Below, piece by piece: positions 58,083-64,000 of a DNA stretch of 64,000 nt. The DNA is taken from positions 930,001-994,000 of the forward strand of contig CAWUFC020000001.1 in assembly GCA_963921335.3 (NCBI GenBank), given 5' to 3'. The position numbers and the translations under genes were made by a program. The stretch's first letter is position 1. Each line of letters starts with the position of its first letter. The notes below the pieces were generated by a model that saw only the letters and a program-made list of their open reading frames with translations, did no database searches and was not told the DNA's origin. This DNA is from CAWUFC02 sp963921335 (lineage in GTDB: Bacteria; Pseudomonadota; Gammaproteobacteria; Pseudomonadales; Halieaceae).

Positions 58083-58971
58083 GACTGCCAAATACCTGCA
58101 GGTTCTGGTTGACTGCCAGCCAGGGCATACCCAGTGATTGCAGCCAATCCATAGCTTCCTGTTCCGGTTTTAGTAAAGCCACGGTAGCCAGGCTGCCGGC
58201 GACCAGGCATTGCTCGGCGACGATGCTGACACTGGCAAGGCCCTCAACCGGCCAGCCGGTTTTTGGGTGCAGAATATGGCCGTAGCGTTTGCCGTCGATT
58301 GTCATGCCGCGTTCATAGTCTCCACTACTGGCAAGCGCACCTGCGGCCAGTTGAATATCAGCCAGGGCTTGACTGGGGCTGGTGGGATGTCGAATACCAA
58401 TGGGCCACTCGATGCCGTCCTCCTGAGGACCGCAAACGCAGATGTCGCCAGCTAGCTCTACTAATGAATGTGAACAGCCATGCTCGATTAACCGCTGAGC
58501 AGCCCGGTCACTGGCGTACTCTTTCACCAGACCCCCAAAGTCGAGATACATCCCGACGCTGGGGAGCTCCAGGCTGGTGTCTGTGAGTTTTAGTTGGTGC
58601 CAGCCCACCAGAGGAAGCAGCTCATCGAGTACTTTGTTCTGTGGGAGAGCGTTGCTCTTGAAATCCCAGGCCTGGTTGAGGACACCTGCTGTGAGATCGA
58701 ACAGGCCCTCGCTCTGCTGCCACAGCGTATCTGCGTAGTTCAGCAGAGCGGAAGTTTCTTCGTCGATGTCTATCGCGTGACCGCGGCCGGCGCTGTCGTT
58801 TATTTGTTGAGTAAAGGAATCACTTCGGTAGTTACTGTACTTGGCATCCAGCCGCCTGACTTCTGCCTCTGCGGCTTGTGCTGCAGCTAATATCTGATCT
58901 TCAGAGTGGCTATCGATCTGTATTTGGCAGGGGCCACCCATTGCCGTGAATCGGTGTTGGTAGCGCGGCAT
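58069..58971 (-). CDS. apbE: ApbE family FAD:protein FMN transferase (variant)
   Basis: 300 aa. ApbE transfers FMN from FAD onto a Ser or Thr of a target protein. Seen are RFTAMGGPCQIQI, FDLTAGVLNQ, DFGGLVKEYASDR (144-156), ASSGDYER (214-221). Two usual features are changed: the Mg-binding Asp of the ADALxT motif is Gly (AGSLAT, Gly259, with Thr263 kept), and the Asp of HIIDP is His (HILHP). There is no signal peptide or lipobox, unlike most ApbE. It is last in the TlpA-DUF4266-DUF3570 operon, 9 bp after DUF3570. Confidence 0.87.
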   Translation of the reverse strand: MPRYQHRFTAMGGPCQIQIDSHSEDQILAAAQAAEAEVRRLDAKYSNYRSDSFTQQINDSAGRGHAIDIDEETSALLNYADTLWQQSEGLFDLTAGVLNQAWDFKSNALPQNKVLDELLPLVGWHQLKLTDTSLELPSVGMYLDFGGLVKEYASDRAAQRLIEHGCSHSLVELAGDICVCGPQEDGIEWPIGIRHPTSPSQALADIQLAAGALASSGDYERGMTIDGKRYGHILHPKTGWPVEGLASVSIVAEQCLVAGSLATVALLKPEQEAMDWLQSLGMPWLAVNQNLQVFGSLSDQ

Positions 58972-58980
58972 GGGGTCAGA

Positions 58981-60138
58981 CTAGAACCGATAATCGAAGC
59001 CGACGGTATATCGCCAGTACTTCACCAGGCCCGGTGACTCTTCGCCTTCATCCAGACTCCAACTGGCCTTGCTGACGTAACGTTCCCCGGACAAAGTGAC
59101 CTGCCAGTCGTCCAGGCTGACAATGCCGCGAAGACCGCCTGACCAGGCGCCAAAGGCTGAAAGTCGATAGTCGTCCGCATAGTAGTCGGCACTGAAATCG
59201 ACGAAGTTTGCGAAGAAGTCAGCCTGACTCTGGGAGTAGTAGCGCACAAAAGGGACTACTCTTAAGTGCTGGTTGACGGTTTGGTGCCAGGCCAGATCAA
59301 TGGCGTGGGACTTAATGCCCCAGTCATCATCAAAATAGCGATAATCGGCATGGAGCGAACCATTGGCGCCGACAAAGTGTTGGCGCCAGCCCGCACTCAA
59401 TACCCATTCCTTACGTTGGTCCGGACGGCGATCATTGAGCTTATAGGGATCTGTAAGAAAGCCTTCACGGTAGGTATAGCTGAGACCGAAGCGCAGAATG
59501 GCGCGGCGGCTGACAATGCGAGTGACGCCAACCCAGGCGAAGCGTATGTCTTTCTCGTCTTTAAGCGTGTTGGTGGGCGTCTGGCCCTGTGTGGGCTCGA
59601 TATCATCTTTGGAGCCGCTGATGGCGGCACTCCAGGTCGTAAGATTGTCTTTGCTGTTAAAAGAGGCGTCTAGCCCGATAGCATCTGACTTATAGTCGTT
59701 TTCATCCGAGCGTGCGTAGTTGAAGGCAACGTTGCCGCGGTCGTAGTAATAACGGGTGGTAACACTGATAGCTGTGCGCTGGTCTTCAATGCTGGCGCCA
59801 CTCATGACCACTTTGGCGCTGCCGTCCGCATCCATGCCGACAAACCATGGTGAGGCGCCGCTCATGTCCTCATAAGAAACATCCAATGCCAGAGTCCAGT
59901 CGTCGCCCACCGGGGCCAGCAGGTGAAACTGTGCGATATCGATATCATAACGCTCGGATGGACCATTAAAGGCTTTGCTGGCTGTGATGTCGTCTTCCTG
60001 GTAGCTGCTTAAGCGCAGGCCCACGGTGCCATCTGTCGGAGGTGATTCCGCCTGGGCTTGTTGATAACCCGGCAACATCATGGCGCTGGACGTAAGCGCC
60101 AGCAGGGTAGGGTGCTTGTCGGGACGCGAGCGGCTCAT
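58981..60138 (-). CDS. DUF3570 domain-containing protein, candidate flavinylated beta-barrel
   Basis: 385 aa. Signal peptide to about residue 30 (ending QAQA), then alternating beta-rich sequence and a terminal aromatic (VGFDYRF), as for an outer-membrane barrel. Two Ser-Gly-Ala-Ser motifs stand out: S93-S96 in YEDMSGASPWF and S113-S116 in KVVMSGASIED. ApbE flavinylation sites have the form D-x-x-(S/T)-G-A-(S/T); the first motif has E at the Asp place and D one residue later. That these Ser carry FMN is inference. The start overlaps the DUF4266 stop (ATGA). Confidence 0.85.
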   Translation of the reverse strand: MSRSRPDKHPTLLALTSSAMMLPGYQQAQAESPPTDGTVGLRLSSYQEDDITASKAFNGPSERYDIDIAQFHLLAPVGDDWTLALDVSYEDMSGASPWFVGMDADGSAKVVMSGASIEDQRTAISVTTRYYYDRGNVAFNYARSDENDYKSDAIGLDASFNSKDNLTTWSAAISGSKDDIEPTQGQTPTNTLKDEKDIRFAWVGVTRIVSRRAILRFGLSYTYREGFLTDPYKLNDRRPDQRKEWVLSAGWRQHFVGANGSLHADYRYFDDDWGIKSHAIDLAWHQTVNQHLRVVPFVRYYSQSQADFFANFVDFSADYYADDYRLSAFGAWSGGLRGIVSLDDWQVTLSGERYVSKASWSLDEGEESPGLVKYWRYTVGFDYRF

Positions 60139-60341
60139 CAGTTACAGCCGCAGCCACCGCCGGCAGCACCGCCGCCACCCGTTGCAGCTTCTTTGCTGTA
60201 CTGGGTTTGTTTGCGCAGGGCGCTGTCCATGCGATCGGTGTCCCACTGCATGTCTTCGCGGGCCAGACTGCCGCGTTCCCAGGGTTGCACGCTTTCGCAG
60301 GCGCTAAGGAACAGGCAGAGTGCAATGAGCAGGGGGCGCAT
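60138..60341 (-). CDS. DUF4266 lipoprotein with Gly-Cys tail
   Basis: 67 aa. Lipobox FLSAC (Cys15) then PWERGSLAREDMQWDTDRMDSA, the core of DUF4266, and a glycine-rich tail ending GGGCGCN. Residue after the lipid Cys is Glu. A periplasmic lipoprotein, likely outer-membrane. The paired tail Cys could be thiol partners of the adjacent TlpA or metal/flavin ligands. ATGA overlaps at both ends show tight coupling to TlpA and DUF3570. Confidence 0.87.
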   Translation of the reverse strand: MRPLLIALCLFLSACESVQPWERGSLAREDMQWDTDRMDSALRKQTQYSKEAATGGGGAAGGGCGCN

Positions 60342-60850
60342 CAGGGGCTTACCTCGGCTAACAGCTTCTCGATGGATTCCTGAATATGGTGGGCATCGCT
60401 TTTACGAAAGCCCTCGTGTATTTGCCGAATGCGTCCCTGGCGATCGATGAGGAAGCCGGTGGGCATGCCAAGCACCCCAAAGCTGGCTGGGGATGTGCCA
60501 ACCGGATCTCGAACAACGACATAATCGACCGGCATCTCGTCTAAAAAGGCGAGTGCGTCTTCCTCAAACTCGTCGACATTAACAGCGACGACTTCGAAGC
60601 CCTGATCATGCAGTTGATTGCGAATATCATTGAGAATTGGAAAAGAAACCCGACAGGGCCCACACCAGCTAGCCCAGAAGTCGACGTAAACCACTTGCCC
60701 GCGCATGGACGCGAGGCTGGTGTTGCCGCTATTGCGAGGCATGTTCGGCAGGTCGAACTGTGGTGCCATCTGGCCCATGGCGGGCCTTTCTGCCAGAGCC
60801 AGTGAGGGAAGCAATAGTAGCGCCAGCAAAGGTAGAATCTTTTTCAGCAT
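60341..60850 (-). CDS. TlpA/ResA-like periplasmic thioredoxin
   Basis: 169 aa. Signal peptide (residues 1-20, ending LALA), then a thioredoxin domain with WCGPC (Cys63, Cys66) and the cis-Pro loop GVLGMPTGFLIDRQG. It would reduce or exchange disulfides in the periplasm, plausibly those of the DUF4266 tail. First gene of a four-gene operon; an inverted repeat lies 39 bp upstream. Confidence 0.9.
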   Translation of the reverse strand: MLKKILPLLALLLLPSLALAERPAMGQMAPQFDLPNMPRNSGNTSLASMRGQVVYVDFWASWCGPCRVSFPILNDIRNQLHDQGFEVVAVNVDEFEEDALAFLDEMPVDYVVVRDPVGTSPASFGVLGMPTGFLIDRQGRIRQIHEGFRKSDAHHIQESIEKLLAEVSP

Positions 60851-60888
60851 TGTGAACAGCCCCGAGTACTTGAGTAGCTAGTGTATCT

Positions 60889-60901
60889 GATCATCATGAT
60901 C
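60889..60901. promoter_or_regulatory. Inverted repeat upstream of the TlpA operon
   Basis: GATCAT-C-ATGATC, a 13-bp palindrome in the 124-bp divergent gap between the TlpA operon and the MASE2-GGDEF gene. It could bind a dimeric regulator serving both sides. Chance occurrence is not excluded. Confidence 0.25.
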
Positions 60902-60974
60902 CTATTTGGTTTCTTTTACTTTGCACAAGCAGTTACTATGATGCGTTAAACAAATAAAAGTTTCCTTACTGCCC

Positions 60975-62031
60975 ATGTCCCGAAACACAGGCACTGGCCT
61001 GAATTTTGTACAGCGCATCTACCCCCCGCGGGTGTTCGGGATGGCGTTAGCGTTTCCGGCGGTTGCTGTTGTTTTGTACCAGCACCAGGCGCCCTGGCAC
61101 TTCTGGATGCTGGCCGTATTCAACGGCTTTTTATGGCCGCACTTGGCCTACTTTGTAGCGGCCCGCTCAACCAAGCCGACTGAGGCCGAGTATCGCAACC
61201 TGATGGCCGACTCTGCCTTTGCCGGGCTGTGGGTGCCCATGCTGTCCTTTAACCTGTTACCCGCGCTGGTGATTCTGACGATGTCATGTCTGGATAATAT
61301 GACCGTGGGTGGCTGGCGCCTGTTCATGAAAGGGCTCTTGATATCGCTGGTTGCAGCTTTGATTTGCTGGGGCTGGGTGCTGCTGATTTGGCCTGAATTT
61401 CAGCCCATGATTGAGCCGACCATGCCGACCATGATTGCCATCGCGCCAATGATGGTGGTGTTTCCCCTGTCGATCTCTGTGATCAATTTTCGGCTGTCCC
61501 GGCGTTCTCGCAAAACAGCGTGAGGAGCTTGAGCGCCTCAGTCGAACCGATGGGCTGTCGCAGCTGAACAATCGCAAGTTCTGGGAGAATGCGGTATTCC
61601 GAGAATACGAACGGCACAAGCGGAGTGGCTCGCCCTTATCCCTGATCATGATCGATATTGATCTGTTCAAACAAATTAATGACAAGTACGGGCATGTTGC
61701 CGGCGATCAGGTGATTCGAGAGATTTCAGACTTGTTCGCAGACAGTGTGCGTGAGGCTGATGTGGTCGGGCGTTACGGTGGCGAAGAATTTGGTTTGCTG
61801 CTGCCTGATACAGATATCAAAGGTGCTCAGCATTTTGGTGAACGCTTGCGCGTGGCGGTGCAAGCTCTGGTCGTTAAACCTTATGGAATTCGATGCACCA
61901 TTAGCCTGGGTGTGGCAGAAGTGGATGCCGACGTGAAGAAGTATCGGCAGTTAATCGAGCGCGCCGACCAGGCGCTTTACACGGCCAAGCGTAATGGCCG
62001 CAATATTTGCCTCGCTTACGAGCCATCATAA
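60975..62031 (+). pseudogene. MASE2-GGDEF diguanylate cyclase, frameshifted
   Basis: Part 1 (60975-61523) encodes 182 aa: a MASE2 membrane sensor (about five helices), stopping at TGA soon after NFRLSRRSRKTA. Part 2 resumes in another frame from about 61507 (LAKQREELERLSRTDGLSQLNNR) to TAA at 62031 and is a full GGDEF domain: IDIDLFKQINDKYGH, I-site READ, active site GRYGGEEFG. Removing one base near 61505-61506 would restore ...RRLAKQREELERLS, the normal linker of this family. Either a recent frameshift, a sequencing error or programmed slippage. The intact protein would make c-di-GMP. The last 16 bp overlap the sensor gene on the other strand. Confidence 0.85.
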
Positions 62032-64000
62032 ACGTCCAGAGGTATGCGAGGCAGTTGCAGCAGGAAATGAGAGCCTCCACTACGACGTAGCTCCAGACTA
62101 GCGCCTAACTGATTTGCGCATTTCTGGATCAGGCTGAAGCCAAGGGTGGTGGGATTTGCTGGGTCCACAGAATCTGGTACGCCGCAACCATTATCGATCA
62201 CTTCCAGTGTCCAGCCGTTGAGGTCTTCGCGTTCTTCGAGGCTAACTTTAATAAATTGGATACCAGTAAACTCTTCAAATGCATAGGCGAAAGCGTTGTC
62301 GATAAGCTCGTTGGCGATAATGGCCAAGGGAGCAGCAACTGACGATGGAATTTTTCTTTCTGTACAGATATTGATGAGCGCGAGTTCACTCCCTTTGAGT
62401 TGGTGCTTTTTGATCTTGCTGGTGAGTACGTGTTCAGCGATCACTCTGAAGTCGGTGTAGAGCCCAGCCCCCAGCATGATCATTTGCCGTTCCAGGAAGA
62501 ATAGAACTTGGAATCGTTCCTGATTATTGGCGAACTGCTCGATCAGGATTTCGTCACGGATGTCGATCGCCTGCTGCTCAAGGAGGTCAGAGATGATTTG
62601 GAGTGCACCCGTGTAGTAATTGCTGAGATTTCTCTGCATGAACGCTTCATTCATTAGCTGTTCCTGCATGGCATTCATGGCCTTGTCGGCGGTCACGTAC
62701 ATTTGGTCTGCATATTCCTCAGCTTGCTCGCGCTGATTGTTAGAGTCGTAGTTGCGTCGAGCCATCGCGGCGAAACTGAGAACCACGAACGAATAGCCGG
62801 TAAATGCCCACCAGCTGTACCAAGGCGGGGGATGAACGTATAGACCAATCTCCATTGGCCGTTCGCTCCAGACTCGATTGGGGTTGGCGCCCATAATCTG
62901 TAGCGTGTAATTCCCTGAAGGCAGGCTGGTGAAGCTCACTGAATGGCGGTTGCCGATATCGATCCAATCCTGATCGAAGTTCTTCAGTCTGTACTTATAC
63001 TGATTACGGCTTGGGTCAGAGTAGTCCACCACACTGAAAAAGAAGTCGACGTAGTAGTCCTGCCATTTGAGCTCTATCAGCTCGGGGATTTCATAAGCTG
63101 TATCGGCGAGTAGCGGCTCACCGGCCACGTGGATGTCTGTCATTAACAGCTTTGGCGGGTCCAGATCATCGACGATCTTCTCGGGGTCGAATCGGTTGAA
63201 ACCGCGGTTACCACCAAAATAGAGGCGACCTTTGTTGTCTTTGAAGGAGGCGCCGAAGTTGAACTCGTTGTCTTGGAGGCCGTCACTGGAGAAGTATGGT
63301 CGGTAGGAAGTTAAGTCCTTTCTAAGTGCAATTAACCCGTTGGCGCTTGATAACCAGAGGTTATCTGGACTTTGTTGGATGGCATATATCGTGTTGGACT
63401 CAGATATTTGGGTTCGTGCAATATCGGCATCATTACTCCATTGTTTTTCATTTGGCTCCACAAATAGCAGACCGGCGTACTGAGTTCCTAACCAGAGTTT
63501 TTTGTCACTCGTCTGCAGAGCATCAAGAATATGATTAGATTGAGCGATTGAACTGGACTGATTTGTGCCGATTTTGAGAACTCCTTCCGTGGAAGTTAGC
63601 AAAAACTCGCCGTCATCAAGAGCCTGGGAGGAATAGAAATGGCCTTCATCTGCGAACCACTCCAACCTTGGTTCTTCTTCGCCAATTAAGAAGCTAATTC
63701 TAAAGGCGCCGCCCCCATTCGTCGTCACAATCGCTGTATCGTCAGATACGGCACGTAAGCTAGTTATTTCGTTGGAACCAGGCTTTTCCGGATCGTAAGA
63801 AATCGAGGAATTATCCTCCAGATTTATCCGTTCAAGACCTTGGTTCCGATAGCCTACCCACAAATGATTACCAAATGTGCTAACTGACATCACTTTGGCG
63901 CCTTCAGTGCCATCCAATAGTTCGAACTGCCTTAAAGATACCTCTGATCTTCGGGGCGGATATTTGAAAATGCCAGAATAAGTGCCGATCCATATGTCGC
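62016..64000 (-). CDS. Two-component-type propeller sensor with degenerate kinase (5' end beyond window)
   Basis: The gene continues past the right edge; the reading frame is open through 64000 (...WIGTYSGIFKYP). Visible parts in order: two-component propeller repeats (LWVGYRNQGL, LWLGTQYAGL, LWLSSANGLI), a Y_Y_Y domain ending SFTSLPSGNYTLQIMGAN, one membrane helix (about WWAFTGYSFVVLSFAAMA), a helical dimerisation region, and a HATPase (NELIDNAFAYA, VIDNGCGVP). In the dimerisation helix, the HisKA_2 pattern H-R-V-K-N-N-L-Q appears as N-Y-Y-T-G-A-L-Q (Asn at 62619-62621), so the phospho-acceptor His seems missing. It may sense a polymer or sugar ligand and signal without autophosphorylation. 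Confidence 0.85.
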   Translation of the reverse strand, partial: DIWIGTYSGIFKYPPRRSEVSLRQFELLDGTEGAKVMSVSTFGNHLWVGYRNQGLERINLEDNSSISYDPEKPGSNEITSLRAVSDDTAIVTTNGGGAFRISFLIGEEEPRLEWFADEGHFYSSQALDDGEFLLTSTEGVLKIGTNQSSSIAQSNHILDALQTSDKKLWLGTQYAGLLFVEPNEKQWSNDADIARTQISESNTIYAIQQSPDNLWLSSANGLIALRKDLTSYRPYFSSDGLQDNEFNFGASFKDNKGRLYFGGNRGFNRFDPEKIVDDLDPPKLLMTDIHVAGEPLLADTAYEIPELIELKWQDYYVDFFFSVVDYSDPSRNQYKYRLKNFDQDWIDIGNRHSVSFTSLPSGNYTLQIMGANPNRVWSERPMEIGLYVHPPPWYSWWAFTGYSFVVLSFAAMARRNYDSNNQREQAEEYADQMYVTADKAMNAMQEQLMNEAFMQRNLSNYYTGALQIISDLLEQQAIDIRDEILIEQFANNQERFQVLFFLERQMIMLGAGLYTDFRVIAEHVLTSKIKKHQLKGSELALINICTERKIPSSVAAPLAIIANELIDNAFAYAFEEFTGIQFIKVSLEEREDLNGWTLEVIDNGCGVPDSVDPANPTTLGFSLIQKCANQLGASLELRRSGGSHFLLQLPRIPLDVYDGS

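Overview
The window looks like chromosomal DNA of a marine-type gammaproteobacterium near Pseudomonadales/Cellvibrionales (Spongiibacteraceae or Halieaceae-like). Three things point there. The tmRNA encodes the tag ANDDNYALAA, the tag I recall for Pseudomonas aeruginosa. The core blocks smpB / ratA-rnfH / bamE-fur / recN / hrcA-grpE-dnaK-dnaJ-dapB are in a gammaproteobacterial order. There is also much acyl-CoA, LLM-flavin and SDR catabolism. No rRNA, tRNA, insertion sequence, integrase or CRISPR array was seen.

Layout. 0-3 kb: SDR (cut by the window edge), LLM oxidoreductase and a thiolase-like protein, probably part of an acyl-CoA degradation locus. 3-5.3 kb: a sulfur unit of rhodanese, TauE/SafE exporter and an ETHE1-like persulfide dioxygenase with an acidic tail. 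5.4-11.6 kb: EamA transporter, PHA-granule protein, an AraC/patatin pair divergent from a diiron oxygenase-like protein, and an aldehyde dehydrogenase. 11.7-13.5 kb: membrane protein, ZIP transporter, ICMT-like methyltransferase. 13.5-18.1 kb: glycerophosphodiesterase, a compact adenylating-enzyme/GNAT/carrier-protein operon, an MBL-fold lipoprotein and a DsbA-like protein. 18.2-20.6 kb: a GCS2-type ligase overlapping a zinc deacylase. 20.6-26 kb: lipoprotein, periplasmic rhodanese, TonB-dependent receptor and type-B carboxylesterase. 26-31 kb: tmRNA, cytochrome c and a photorepair island (FeS-type photolyase, SDR, DUF2256 miniprotein, Cry-DASH). 31-36 kb: D-aminoacylase-type amidohydrolase, second TauE, smpB, an NSS transporter, ratA-rnfH. 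36-46.6 kb: bamE, fur, recN and the heat-shock block with two sigma-32-like promoters, then dapB, cnoX, epmB. 47-52 kb: a five-gene catabolic operon (two acyl-CoA dehydrogenases, LLM oxidoreductase, two SDRs). 52-58 kb: aceK, histidine phosphatase, tesB with a double-TetR regulator, tag, enoyl-CoA hydratase. 58-61 kb: an operon of TlpA thioredoxin, DUF4266 lipoprotein, DUF3570 protein and ApbE. 61-64 kb: a frameshifted MASE2-GGDEF gene facing a propeller sensor whose kinase domain seems to lack its phospho-acceptor histidine.

The best candidates for undescribed biology are: (i) the TlpA/DUF4266/DUF3570/ApbE operon, where DUF3570 carries two Ser-Gly-Ala-Ser motifs resembling ApbE flavinylation sites and the ApbE lacks a usual metal-binding Asp; (ii) the stand-alone AMP-ligase/GNAT/carrier-protein operon; (iii) the His-less sensor next to the broken cyclase. 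Five copies of two related long palindromes (ends GGGGTCAGA) lie between genes, and a separate two-copy dispersed element is present.

All gene identities are from reading sequence motifs and family memory; no searches were run.
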